This document shows, in pieces, positions 1 to 8,945 of a stretch of 24,704 nucleotides of DNA. Origin of the DNA: a virus. Below the pieces are notes generated by a model. It made no database searches and was not told where the DNA came from. It saw nothing but the letters and a program-made list of their open reading frames with translations. The stretch is from IMG/VR virus record IMGVR_UViG_3300022200_001615, positions 1 through 24,704 of that record; one strand, written 5' to 3'. The number at the start of each line of letters is the position of its first letter. Position 1 is the stretch's first letter. The position numbers and the translations under genes were made by a program.

Positions 1-742
1 TACCTTCGTCAGTTTGTAAGAAACTAGCAAAAGCGCTATATGGATTTTCTCCAAAAGGAACTTTCATTATTTGTTCTTTAGTTTCAGCCCAAACAAAATC
101 TTTGTTTTTATTAGCCAGCGTTACTACACCTTGTTCAACAGCTTTAATAGCTATATTTCTAAGTTGTATATTTTCATCTGCGGCTAATTTAATAAAAAGC
201 TTAGGATTTTTCTTAGCAAAAACTAATATATCTCTTTTAAGTTCTTTTGTACTTAACTCAGAGACCTTTGTTCCTTTTTCAACTCTTAATATTGCTTCAG
301 CTAAATCAATATCCATACCTCTAGCAATGTTAAGCGCGTCTATTTCAAACTCTATTTCTTCTACTTCATTGGTAGCAACCTGAACAGGTTTTCTTTCAGC
401 ATATTTTTTATCTAATGCTGGGTGGTATAATGATAATAGTTTTTGTAAAGCTTGATATTGTTTTGGAACATTTAAAACACCATCTTTAAATTGAATATGT
501 TTTAATGTTACCTCTCCTTTTTGCTCATCAACAAATGGTGATGACTGATTTGTAGCATATCTTAAAGCTCTTTGCTCGTTTTTCTCTGCATCAAACCAAA
601 GTAAAGGATACCTTTGTGTATGTCTTGAAGACAATGTATATGTAAGAGGTTCTTTATTACCTAATAAATAATATTGTCTATCTTTTATTTCCCAAGAGTT
701 GTCAACAACAACTTCTTCTTTTTGTTTTTTCTTTTTTGTCAT
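1..742 (-). CDS. Unrecognised phage protein, partial (C-terminus beyond left edge)
   Basis: An open frame starts at ATG 742 and runs through 247 codons to the left edge without a stop, so the C-terminus is missing. It begins MTKKKKQKEEVVV, a Lys-rich start, and later holds the stretch RYATNQSSPFVDEQKG at about residues 65-80. The rest is soluble-looking, with charged helical segments and no membrane span. The 65-base gap to the upstream capsid gene contains a strong hairpin, so expression is probably lower than that of the capsid gene. I recall similar unannotated proteins beside the capsid gene in uncultured marine Bacteroidota phages, but I cannot name a function. A head-completion or virion role is inference from position only. 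Confidence 0.8.
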   Translation of the reverse strand, partial: MTKKKKQKEEVVVDNSWEIKDRQYYLLGNKEPLTYTLSSRHTQRYPLLWFDAEKNEQRALRYATNQSSPFVDEQKGEVTLKHIQFKDGVLNVPKQYQALQKLLSLYHPALDKKYAERKPVQVATNEVEEIEFEIDALNIARGMDIDLAEAILRVEKGTKVSELSTKELKRDILVFAKKNPKLFIKLAADENIQLRNIAIKAVEQGVVTLANKNKDFVWAETKEQIMKVPFGENPYSAFASFLQTDEG

Positions 743-766
743 GATATAATATAATTAAATAAGTTA

Positions 767-799
767 AAGGTATATGGGCGCCGAAGCGCCCTTTACCTT
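767..799 (-). terminator. Stable UUCG-capped hairpin after the capsid gene
   Basis: On the minus strand, GGGCGC-TTCG-GCGCCC (791 to 776) forms a six-pair GC stem closed by a C(UUCG)G tetraloop. Outer arms AAGGTA (799-794) and TACCTT (772-767) add a second stem across a small internal loop. It begins 9 bases past the capsid stop codon and ends 25 bases before the next start. There is no clean U-run after it, so it may be a partial terminator, an RNA-end stabiliser, or a processing site that lifts capsid expression over the next gene. Confidence 0.65.
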
Positions 800-807
800 A
801 TAAAATG

Positions 808-2289
808 TTAAGATGTCATCAACACGAAGTTGTTAGCACCTTGTACACATAAACATCTCTCAGATAAGAAATGAACTTCCATTGCGTCAAGATCAGAAGT
901 GAAAGCACCACCGACAGAACCAGTGATCCATGACTTCATTCTTCTATCATCAGTTTGAGAAGCTCTATATCTTACGTGTAAGAAAGGTCTTCTAATGTTT
1001 GTACCAAGAATTTGGTCATAAACAGTTGAAGTACCAGCAGGAATTAATACTCCTTCGATGTCGTCACCTGAAGTAAAGAACTCAGATCCACCTCTTGTAG
1101 AAGCATCGTTTAAGTATTTCCAGCTTGTCTTATAAAAATCGTAAGATCCTCTTCTAAATCCTGAGAACTGTAAATTAAGAGCCATTTCTTCAGAGTTTTC
1201 AAATACACCATAAGATGTACCACCGATACCATAAGAGTTTTGTGAAGCAAGCATGTTATCAATATCAAGCTCAGTAGCTCTATCTAAGAATAACATATTT
1301 TCTTCAATAGCTCCTTGGCTATCTAAGTTCTCAAGAATTGTATCAAAGTCAGCTAATGCACCAGCGAAAGCAGAGAATACATTTCCTCTGTCTTCAATAG
1401 CAGCAAATAAACCTTCAGTACCTAGTAAAGCAGCGTTGTTAGCATTAAAGTCTGTAATACCAGCTTGTGCTTGAGTATGGAATAGGTTTGCAGAAGCACC
1501 ATTTACATCGGCTAATTCACCTTCAACCATTACCATTTCTAAGTAATCTTCAAATCTTAATCTAGTTTCAGATTCAGCTTTTAGATACCATAAGTATCCA
1601 GTTGCACCATCTTCTGTAGTTACTTCAACCCAACCAATCTGTGCAGTATCAGATCCAGATACAGCGTATCTATCTCTAATAATAACTGGTTTGTTGGAGA
1701 ACTGAGTGAAAGAAGGCTCAACATTTTCTAATACTCCTGAGCTAGCTTTTGGATATTCAGAACCATAAACGAATACTTTATATCCTACAGCATCAGCAGG
1801 AATTTGTCCACCACCAGCAGAAGTTTCCATATATGGGAAAACTTGGATTTCATTTGCGTTAAGAGCAGATCCTGGAACAATACCAGAGTCAGCAACATAC
1901 GCTTTAATTGAATCACCACCAGACTTAGGTAGAATTACTACAGTCATACCTGGAGTAATTACGTTAGTAAGTCCTGCTGTTGGAATTACAAATAAATCTA
2001 ATACGTTTCCTGCAGCACCTAACGGCTGTACAGTATCGTAAGATATATGTAATCTGTTTTGTTCAGACCAAACTACTTGGTCAGAAGTCATCGGCATTTC
2101 AGCGCCGACCATTCTAATGAAGCCAGATAACGTTCTGTTTCCATAACGCTCTACTTCAGCTTCATAGATTTCAGGAAGATACTGTTGAGAAAAATCTCTA
2201 GTACCATCCGTAAAACTAAGGTAGTTGTCCGACAAAATCTGTTGAGATTGTGACGGGTTCAACGAACCAAATAAGGGATTTAAGGGCAT
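808..2289 (-). CDS. Major capsid protein
   Basis: This 493-residue protein is read as the major capsid protein. It has the size usual for podovirus-like phages of Bacteroidota, sits directly after an acidic scaffold-like gene and the portal, and has no signal peptide or membrane span. The N-terminal part (FSQQYLPEIYEAEVERYGN, about residues 33-51) and the C-terminal part (EVHFLSERCLCVQGANNFVL, near residues 471-490) match my memory of capsid proteins in this group. The leader TTTAAAAACAATTAATT-ATG is A/T-rich without a Shine-Dalgarno site. By eye its codons are less AT-biased than those of neighbouring genes, which fits high expression. A strong hairpin follows the stop codon. The family call rests on context and recollection rather than a search. 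Confidence 0.87.
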   Translation of the reverse strand: MPLNPLFGSLNPSQSQQILSDNYLSFTDGTRDFSQQYLPEIYEAEVERYGNRTLSGFIRMVGAEMPMTSDQVVWSEQNRLHISYDTVQPLGAAGNVLDLFVIPTAGLTNVITPGMTVVILPKSGGDSIKAYVADSGIVPGSALNANEIQVFPYMETSAGGGQIPADAVGYKVFVYGSEYPKASSGVLENVEPSFTQFSNKPVIIRDRYAVSGSDTAQIGWVEVTTEDGATGYLWYLKAESETRLRFEDYLEMVMVEGELADVNGASANLFHTQAQAGITDFNANNAALLGTEGLFAAIEDRGNVFSAFAGALADFDTILENLDSQGAIEENMLFLDRATELDIDNMLASQNSYGIGGTSYGVFENSEEMALNLQFSGFRRGSYDFYKTSWKYLNDASTRGGSEFFTSGDDIEGVLIPAGTSTVYDQILGTNIRRPFLHVRYRASQTDDRRMKSWITGSVGGAFTSDLDAMEVHFLSERCLCVQGANNFVLMTS

Positions 2290-2306
2290 AATTAATTGTT
2301 TTTAAA

Positions 2307-3485
2307 TTATCGTTTTCTAATTTTTAATTTACTAACATCAGAACCGCTAATAGCACGAACCTTAACACCACCTACAAACACATCATTACTTGGAGACGTA
2401 CGCGCCTCTGTTGATACATTTTTAGATTTATTAACAACATCTTTAACGGCATCGGCTTTACCTTGCTCATAAAAATGCTGCGCTATAGTATCCGCGTTTC
2501 TAGCAGCAAACATTGCTTTGTGATAACCTTGAGTATCTTTTACATTGCCCTTATCGTCCAAGAACTTCTGAACAAAGTCCTGTAAATTACTCTGAGCTTT
2601 TGCAACTTCATTTGGATTTTTAACACCGTATCTAAATTTCTTTTCACCAACTTTGAAATCAAAACCTTTGAATTCATCAGTAAATAATTTAGACGTTTTT
2701 TGTTTAAAATCTTCGTGTTGTTGTAAAGCAACTTCCTGATTTTTTTGATAGCGGTTAAAAAAGTCAATAGCTTTTTGTTGTTCTTCAGTAACACCAGGTC
2801 TTAATCTAACTTGGTCATAATACTTGTTTTTAAGATCATCTAAAAAGTTTTTGGCTTTAGCAACCTCTTCTTTATAAGCGAGTTTTTTTCTTTTGATGTC
2901 TCGCTCCTCATCAACATCTTCATCATATTGGAAATTTTCCTCCATGATAAAATTTATTTCCTCATCATTAAGATGTGGTTTGCTTTGTTTGTAATATTCT
3001 TTTAGTAAAACATTTGTATCTACTTTACTGTAGTCAGCGTTTAATCTTACGTAGTCTTCTATAGTTCCATTTGTTTCTTCCATAAACTTAACTAATTTGT
3101 CTACATTTTCTGGAAGTTGTATTTCTGGTTTTTCTATTTTAGGTTCAACTACTTTTTCTTCTTCTTCATTAGTTACTTCTTTTAAAGGTGTAACTTCTTC
3201 TACTTCTTGTTCTTCGGTGGTCCGTATTTCTTCAACCACTTCTTTGCTGTCGCCACTGTCTTTGGGTTCTCCGATAGTAGCATTGCTGTCATCTGTGCTT
3301 TGCTCTTGAACGGCATCTTCTTCTTGTTTTACTTCTGTTAAATCTACTTTAGCTTCAACAGTTGGTTCAACTGTTTCTTCTACTTTTTTACCTAAATCTA
3401 CTTTTATAGGTTCATCATTTGAAACCTGTTCTTTAATAGATTTTTTCTTGATCTTTAAAGATCCAGAATCTTTTTGTTTTGCCAT
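2307..3485 (-). CDS. Putative scaffolding / head-assembly protein
   Basis: This 392-residue protein lies between portal and capsid, the usual place for a scaffold. Residues about 20-130 are strongly acidic, low-complexity and Glu/Val/Thr-rich. The middle (about 130-260) is charged and helical, including DEDVDEERDIKRKKLAYKEE. The C-terminus is short and basic, ending KLKIRKR. An acidic, helical body with a basic C-terminal tail is the common layout of phage scaffolds, where the tail docks to the capsid protein. I see no Ser or Cys protease motif, so I do not call a prohead protease. Sequence similarity is weak in this class, so the call is mostly positional. Confidence 0.65.
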   Translation of the reverse strand: MAKQKDSGSLKIKKKSIKEQVSNDEPIKVDLGKKVEETVEPTVEAKVDLTEVKQEEDAVQEQSTDDSNATIGEPKDSGDSKEVVEEIRTTEEQEVEEVTPLKEVTNEEEEKVVEPKIEKPEIQLPENVDKLVKFMEETNGTIEDYVRLNADYSKVDTNVLLKEYYKQSKPHLNDEEINFIMEENFQYDEDVDEERDIKRKKLAYKEEVAKAKNFLDDLKNKYYDQVRLRPGVTEEQQKAIDFFNRYQKNQEVALQQHEDFKQKTSKLFTDEFKGFDFKVGEKKFRYGVKNPNEVAKAQSNLQDFVQKFLDDKGNVKDTQGYHKAMFAARNADTIAQHFYEQGKADAVKDVVNKSKNVSTEARTSPSNDVFVGGVKVRAISGSDVSKLKIRKR

Positions 3486-3515
3486 AATAAAATAATATAA
3501 AATTAATAAAAAATA

Positions 3516-5927
3516 CTACGCAAACTGCTCTAATTCAAAACCACCTAATGTATCATTTTGTGATTCAAAATCTACAGGTAAAGAATCATTTTTTCTTTGT
3601 GAAATCATTTCTGATTGCTGCGTAGCTTGTATTCTAGTACGTTGATCTTTACGATCTTCGATTTCTTTTTCTTTTTCTCTTTTAACTGCTGCTTGCATTT
3701 CAGCTAAACGTAGCTGATATTGAAACTCTTGCTCCATTAATTCTTTTTTAATCTGAGCTTCTTTTTCTAATTTTTGTATTTCAAAATTAGATTTACCTTG
3801 TTCTATTTGCATTTGAGTTTCAGCAATAGCCTGTTGTTTTTGAACTTCATACATAGCTGCTTGCTCAGCGCTTTGCGCATTAGCAGCTGCTTGAGCTTGA
3901 ATATTAGCTTGCTGCTGCTGTTGCTCTTGAGCTTGTTTTTGTTTACGTTTTAGTTTTAATAATTGATTAGCTAATTTAATATTATTTATTTCTCTAATAT
4001 CAATAGCATCTTCTAAATTAATACCACCACTCTTTAAAGCTATTTGTATACTTTGTTCTAGTTGCGCTTTTTCTTCTTCATCTGGTTCTAATTCTAAATA
4101 AATACCAAAATCAAATAAGTTTAAGTCTTGTATTTCATCTAGCGTACCTACATTAAAATTACTTATAGACTGTTTTAAAGACTGAGCTAACAGCTCGTAA
4201 TCAAAACAATCAGCTATTCTAAGTGAAATGTTTTCTGCTGTTCTAACAGCTAGATATAACGAAGCTTGTAATATGTGTCTAGTTGCTACATTAGAGTTAT
4301 AAGCGGCTAGTTTCTGTAATCCTACTAACGCGTCTGGGTCTGGTGTACTAGCATCTCTAGCTTCATTTAGTCCCGTCACGTCTCTTATCATCTGTAAATA
4401 GTATTGATACGTGCTAATTAAACTTTGCAACTTAGAGCCAGCATTAGAAGTTCTAAGTTCTTGTATAGGAACTTTACCTCTGTTAGGATCACCATCTTGG
4501 GTTAAACTTCTACCTACAATACTACCTGTTTGGAAGTACATGTTTAACGCTTCTTGTGGATTGTAATTAGTTCCATTACCCAAATCAACTTCAGCTAAAC
4601 CATCTACATCTACAAATACACCGTCAGGTACCATACGTGATATAACCTGCTGTAGTTTTAAATGAGTAAGTTGAATCATATCAGCAAACCCTGTAATTCT
4701 ACTAACCATAGATTCTATTCTACCGTGATACATACGAGGCGCGCATATAGAATAATTCATTCTAACTTTAGTAGAATCAGCAAATGGTCTAGACATATTT
4801 TCAGACATTTCCCATTTAATCATTTCGTTTATACCTAAAACTTTAGCACCAGTATATAATACTTCAATTGATCTAGATACTTTATCAAACTTATCATTTG
4901 GCTGTGGATTAAACGTGTCAGGTTTTTCTAGTGCTTTTTCTAAACCTTGATCTGTCTTTTTAATTTTAAATACTTGATCAATATAAGTTTTGTATTCAAA
5001 AAACATTACAGCAACTACATCAGGAGTTTCATTCCAGTTTCTTAAATAATTTTGTTCACCTGGAAACTTTTCAATTTCTTTTAACTGCGCGTCAGTTAAG
5101 TAAGGAAATTGTTTTTTAAGTTCAGACATGCTAATCATTTTAACCTCTCCAACATAATATAAGTCTTCAAAGTTAGGATCAGTTGTGTATGAATAAACTA
5201 GATTAGAAGGATCAACATATTCAACAGTCACACCGTTAGCTGGATTAAAATTGGTTTTAACAGCACCAATACCTAATACAACTAAATCCTGTATAATTCT
5301 TTTTTTAGTTTCGTAAAATTTATTTTGAGCAAGCACGTTTGAAATAGCTTCTTCTTCTGCTATCTCTATACTTTGTTTATAATCAAGCTGCATGTGTAAA
5401 GATAACTCTTCTTCATTTTCAGGCAAGTTGTCTTTGTTTTCAGTTGAATATAAATCCATGCCTAATACCTGTTGAGCTTTTTGTAGATATTCTCTAGTTT
5501 GAATATCTCTCATCAGCGCATTAGCATAGTTAGTTCTTTTTTGTACCGAGTCTGGATCTTGTGAATAAGCCTTTATATCGTAATCTCTATCAGCTAAACC
5601 ATTTGTAACTATATCTACAAATTTAGAAATAATTGGAACAGGTTTCCAGTCTAAGTTTAAATAAGATAAATCACCATTAATAGCAAGTTCATCTTTATAT
5701 TTTTGTATTGATTGCTCTCCTCTAGCATATAGTCTTCTATTATGATATTCAGCATAATTTGTTTTATATAAGCCATATCTTACGCTACCGCTTCCATATC
5801 TATTATTACTGAACCACTCGTTTTCAATAGCTCTAGCTACTTTCAAGCCGTATTCGTATGTGTTCTTTTCCTCAGTAGGTACCACCTGACTTGGAAAGCC
5901 ACTTAGATAATTAGTGTCAACACTCAT
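3516..5927 (-). CDS. Portal protein
   Basis: At 803 residues and immediately after the terminase, this is the expected portal: the dodecameric ring at the capsid vertex through which DNA enters and leaves. Residues about 515-546 contain RDVTGLNEARDASTPDPDAL, a signature I associate with portals of crAss-like and related Bacteroidota phages. Residues 648 to about 777 form a long coiled coil with a Gln/Ala-rich stretch (QEQQQQQANIQAQAAANAQ), plausibly the barrel or an internal extension. The tail after that is short and acidic (ending LEQFA). The terminase stop codon abuts this start (TAAATG), so the two genes are probably translationally coupled. No frameshift is visible. Confidence 0.88.
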   Translation of the reverse strand: MSVDTNYLSGFPSQVVPTEEKNTYEYGLKVARAIENEWFSNNRYGSGSVRYGLYKTNYAEYHNRRLYARGEQSIQKYKDELAINGDLSYLNLDWKPVPIISKFVDIVTNGLADRDYDIKAYSQDPDSVQKRTNYANALMRDIQTREYLQKAQQVLGMDLYSTENKDNLPENEEELSLHMQLDYKQSIEIAEEEAISNVLAQNKFYETKKRIIQDLVVLGIGAVKTNFNPANGVTVEYVDPSNLVYSYTTDPNFEDLYYVGEVKMISMSELKKQFPYLTDAQLKEIEKFPGEQNYLRNWNETPDVVAVMFFEYKTYIDQVFKIKKTDQGLEKALEKPDTFNPQPNDKFDKVSRSIEVLYTGAKVLGINEMIKWEMSENMSRPFADSTKVRMNYSICAPRMYHGRIESMVSRITGFADMIQLTHLKLQQVISRMVPDGVFVDVDGLAEVDLGNGTNYNPQEALNMYFQTGSIVGRSLTQDGDPNRGKVPIQELRTSNAGSKLQSLISTYQYYLQMIRDVTGLNEARDASTPDPDALVGLQKLAAYNSNVATRHILQASLYLAVRTAENISLRIADCFDYELLAQSLKQSISNFNVGTLDEIQDLNLFDFGIYLELEPDEEEKAQLEQSIQIALKSGGINLEDAIDIREINNIKLANQLLKLKRKQKQAQEQQQQQANIQAQAAANAQSAEQAAMYEVQKQQAIAETQMQIEQGKSNFEIQKLEKEAQIKKELMEQEFQYQLRLAEMQAAVKREKEKEIEDRKDQRTRIQATQQSEMISQRKNDSLPVDFESQNDTLGGFELEQFA

Positions 5928-8147
5928 TTATTGTATAATTTTTGAAGTATAACCAGAGTTACTATATTTTTTAAATCCTAGAGACACCGCCTCTTTTTTA
6001 AATTCAGCAACCGGTTTGTATTTATTTTTATTACAAGCCATTATAGCAAGTCCAGAACTTATTGACGCGTCAAATTTAGTTCTATTGTTTATATTAAATT
6101 TAGCCCAGTCTTCTAATGTACGTTGAAAATACATATCGCCATATCTATCTGATAGTTCACCTACATATGTTTCAATATAATATTCAATTGCAGCTGCATG
6201 AGCTTGTCTTATATCTTCGCTAGAGTTTGGTATACCACCTATTTCTTTTTCAGTAGTTGATAATTTATTCCAAACTTTATCAGGTCTATTCATAGAATAA
6301 CCTCTGTAACCTCTACGTTTTAAATAATATAAAAGTCTAGGTTTATTATTTTCCGCAAGTAATGGCATACCGTAAAATACTAATGCCATTAATATATCTT
6401 CAAAAAATATATCAGCTGTTTGTGGTCTAGCTATATATTCTAAAAAGAAATGATTAGGAGGACAATCCTCCATACTAAATTTTGTTAAACCATGTAAAGA
6501 TCCTTTTGATCCTTTATTGTCTACCGTTCCAGAAATATCGTAACTATCACAACCAAAAGCTCCCATGTGTTCATTACCTGGATATTTAACAGCTCCTTTT
6601 ACTATAACATTATTCTGTAAATTAATAGGTGGAACCCAAGATATTTTAAATCTACCTTCTTTATTAGGAGAAAATATAACTCTACTATCTTGTATACCAT
6701 TTTCCCATTGAAAATTACCAGCTGTAACCAACGGAGAAGTTAATAACATTTCTTCGTTGTAATCAACTTGTTGATATATTTTAGTTAAATTAAACAAAGA
6801 AGATTTTGTTTCATCTCTAAATGCGTGTTTTTCCGTGCGAGGAAATTGTCTATAAAACTCATTTAAAGCATCTTGATCTCCTTTTAATCCATCTACTTCG
6901 TTGTTCCAATAATCAACTACACCTAATTCTATTTCATACCCATCAGGGCCGATCGTTTTTTCTTTAGGTGTATCGAATACAGGTAATCCATAAGAATCAA
7001 TGTATCCTTCGTAATTCCATTCCATAGGTATGAACAAAGAATAGAGTCCCGAACGAGTCTGTCCGTTGGCGTTTCGTTTTGTAACATCGGAATCATAATA
7101 CAATTTTTTAAAATTATTACCTCCTTTATCTAATGCATTTGAAGTTGAACCCATCATGCATTTACCAACTATTCTACTACCTAATCGTAAGGTTGTCTTG
7201 GTGACACGCCAGTTATTGAGGATGTTATTGGGCTTTTCCCACTTCCCCGACTCATCATGGACGAGGAGTTTGAGCTTCTCCCCATCGTAGGAGTTGTCAC
7301 CGGTATTCTTCCAGTCGATGGTGGTGTCCAATCCCTTGAGATCCTGTAAGGTTTCGTCGGCGGTGCTGGTAAGTTTACGTCTGGTAAATTTACTGGCTGG
7401 GACACGGTAGGCAAGCTCGGTCTTTGGACGGTCCATTCCGTCCTGGGTCGGCTTGAAAAAGAAGGGGTAATTAACGGATATGGGTACCACCTTATCTGTG
7501 AACATACTCTTCGCGTCAGGTCCAGACTTGGATAATATACCATACCTGGAGTCACTTGATATGGTTGCCAAGTTAACCACCTCTCCTGAGGCCATGAAAG
7601 AAAACCCGGACCTCCTATTCTTAAGGTAACACATCCCAAAGGATCGTGAATCTGCCTTACAAGCTTCCCAGAAAATAAAGAATAATCTATTTGATTCACG
7701 GAAATCTGGTTTCCCGACGTCAATCTTAGACCACTGCAAGTACATGTAATGAGTACCACTAATGTAAGTAGGAACGTCTTTGTTATAAAACCAAAAACCT
7801 TCTTCTCTACGAGTGAATTCATTATCGATGTAATCATACCATTTTTCTTTAAAATCTTGTGGGTACTGTTTAAAATCAAAAACAGTTTTTATTTTTTGTA
7901 ATTCTTTAGGATAATCAAATCTATCCCAAGTATTACTTTTAAATTTATAAACATCTTTAGGTTTAGGTAAAGCTATTTTTAAATTTTGTATTTCATATAT
8001 ATCGCCTATAGTACCATCTTTACTTATAATTACTATATCAAATTCTTTATTATAACCATATTCCCATTTTTTAGACTTATTATATTTTTTAATAGTCTTA
8101 GGGTTTATATGATCATTTACTATTTTGTATAAAGTTTGCTGATACAT
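5928..8147 (-). CDS. terL: Terminase large subunit (packaging ATPase and nuclease)
   Basis: This 739-residue motor cuts concatemeric DNA and pumps it into the prohead through the portal. A Walker A-like loop KNRRSGFS lies at residues 176-183, Walker B LLVHDE at 294-299, and a coupling-like GST at 333-335. In the C-terminal RNase H-like nuclease, D534 (GCDSYD), E570 (LEYIARP) and D693 (FDASISSGLA) are plausible metal ligands. The first P-loop residue is Lys rather than the classical Gly, as in many phage terminases. Its start overlaps the upstream small ORF as TAATG. Between about 7190 and 7760 (residues about 130-320) the gene becomes abruptly GC-rich with different codon choice, while the frame and protein motifs stay intact. 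Confidence 0.93.
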   Translation of the reverse strand: MYQQTLYKIVNDHINPKTIKKYNKSKKWEYGYNKEFDIVIISKDGTIGDIYEIQNLKIALPKPKDVYKFKSNTWDRFDYPKELQKIKTVFDFKQYPQDFKEKWYDYIDNEFTRREEGFWFYNKDVPTYISGTHYMYLQWSKIDVGKPDFRESNRLFFIFWEACKADSRSFGMCYLKNRRSGFSFMASGEVVNLATISSDSRYGILSKSGPDAKSMFTDKVVPISVNYPFFFKPTQDGMDRPKTELAYRVPASKFTRRKLTSTADETLQDLKGLDTTIDWKNTGDNSYDGEKLKLLVHDESGKWEKPNNILNNWRVTKTTLRLGSRIVGKCMMGSTSNALDKGGNNFKKLYYDSDVTKRNANGQTRSGLYSLFIPMEWNYEGYIDSYGLPVFDTPKEKTIGPDGYEIELGVVDYWNNEVDGLKGDQDALNEFYRQFPRTEKHAFRDETKSSLFNLTKIYQQVDYNEEMLLTSPLVTAGNFQWENGIQDSRVIFSPNKEGRFKISWVPPINLQNNVIVKGAVKYPGNEHMGAFGCDSYDISGTVDNKGSKGSLHGLTKFSMEDCPPNHFFLEYIARPQTADIFFEDILMALVFYGMPLLAENNKPRLLYYLKRRGYRGYSMNRPDKVWNKLSTTEKEIGGIPNSSEDIRQAHAAAIEYYIETYVGELSDRYGDMYFQRTLEDWAKFNINNRTKFDASISSGLAIMACNKNKYKPVAEFKKEAVSLGFKKYSNSGYTSKIIQ
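7190..7760. other. GC-rich island inside terL (putative recombinant patch)
   Basis: By hand count, 7201-7500 is 153 of 300 G+C (51%), against 14 of 60 at 7081-7140 and 27 of 120 at 7861-7980. Within the patch, codons such as CTC, GTC, ACC, ATC and GGG replace the TTA, GTA, ACA and ATA used elsewhere. The left edge near 7190 is sharp. The right side fades through a 40% G+C shoulder (7621-7740). The patch holds Walker A through Walker B. Recent recombination with a higher-GC terminase gene is the simplest reading; a chimeric assembly is the alternative. Confidence 0.8.
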
Positions 8148-8431
8148 TATTTAGACCTCCCTTCTGCAAAACCTTTAAAAGTATCTTTTTTAGTTTCTTT
8201 TTTAGGCTTATCCTCTAACATATCTTTTTCTTCTTGTATACGATTAAGTATTTCAAAAGCATCAAATATAGCAAGCTTTTTAGTTGCCGCTGCATTTTTT
8301 AATCTGTCAGCTGATATATCATCATCTGAATCAACAATAGGTTCTTTAGCTACCTTTATTAATTCTTCCACCGCTTTTTGCCCAGCGTGGATTATATTCA
8401 ACTTCGTCTCCTTTGTATTCATACTTAGCAA
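8147..8431 (-). CDS. Putative terminase small subunit
   Basis: A 94-residue helical, charged protein directly before the large terminase, with the TAA stop sharing its A with the terminase ATG. The core AVEELIKVAKEPIVDSDDD, then DRLKNAAATKKLAIFDAFEI, is predicted helical, and the tail KKETKKDTFKGFAEGRSK is basic. Position, size and a basic tail fit a small terminase that selects viral DNA and hands it to the large subunit, but I see no definite helix-turn-helix. The start is M1 (8431) or M4 (8422). Either way it overlaps the end of the upstream gene by 77-86 bases, because no later Met precedes the conserved-looking core. Confidence 0.5.
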   Translation of the reverse strand: MLSMNTKETKLNIIHAGQKAVEELIKVAKEPIVDSDDDISADRLKNAAATKKLAIFDAFEILNRIQEEKDMLEDKPKKETKKDTFKGFAEGRSK

Positions 8432-8945
8432 AGATGTTTTTAGATTTCATACAATATAAAAGTTCTTCATCAATTAAAAACCTCCATTCACGTTTAGGTG
8501 GATAACCAACTAAATCACCGGTGTTTACGCCTTTTTTAGCTAATTGTTTATTGTTGTATTTTATTACACCAGTTAAATATTTGTCTTTAATTGGTTTTAT
8601 AAAACAATAATCACCAAACGTTTTCCAATTACCATCATTTGTATATAAGTATATTTGATCAGGCGCAGCAAAATACAAGTCTTCATTAAAGTAAGAAGCT
8701 GAATTACGCTCATCACCTTGTTGATCGTACCATCTTCTAAATATATTATGATGCACTATAACTATATCACCTACTTTAATATCTGTATCGTAAGCTGTAG
8801 GCGTTGCTATTACTTTAGCAAATCTACTTATAAATTCAAACTCTTCTATTGAAGTGTTTATAATTAATTTTTTATCACCAATTTTAATTTCATTTTCATA
8901 TCTATTATTAAGAGGTGATATAATAAAATTTTGAATACTTCTCAT
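8346..8945 (-). CDS. Possible tandem GroES-like (Cpn10-like) beta-barrel protein
   Basis: This 199-residue protein is rich in beta-type sequence and has no Cys-rich or membrane region. Residues 5-101 align by eye to the order of motifs in GroES: a KLIINTS strand where GroES has GGIVLTGS, AKVIATP where it has GEVLAVG, IKVGDIVIV (56-64) where E. coli GroES has VKVGDIVIF, and a final strand EDLYFAAPDQIYLY. A second, shorter copy seems to follow at 111-176, with TGVIKY, NTGDLVGYPP and FLIDEELLYCMKSKNIFA. The last 20 residues are basic and Gly-rich. The role is unknown: a co-chaperonin for the phage GroEL or a barrel-fold virion component are both possible. Its start overlaps the upstream stop as TAATG. 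Confidence 0.5.
   Translation of the reverse strand: MRSIQNFIISPLNNRYENEIKIGDKKLIINTSIEEFEFISRFAKVIATPTAYDTDIKVGDIVIVHHNIFRRWYDQQGDERNSASYFNEDLYFAAPDQIYLYTNDGNWKTFGDYCFIKPIKDKYLTGVIKYNNKQLAKKGVNTGDLVGYPPKREWRFLIDEELLYCMKSKNIFAKYEYKGDEVEYNPRWAKSGGRINKGS

Noticed and set aside
2307-3485. Prohead protease in the scaffold gene
   Set aside because: No Ser-His or Cys-His protease motif is visible in the acidic protein, so only a scaffold role is offered.
7181-7879. Long (232-residue) minus-strand ORF in another frame inside terL
   Set aside because: It coincides with the GC-rich island, where fewer chance stop codons occur; the terL frame holds all conserved motifs, and this product looks like a shadow rich in Ser, Thr, Pro and Arg.
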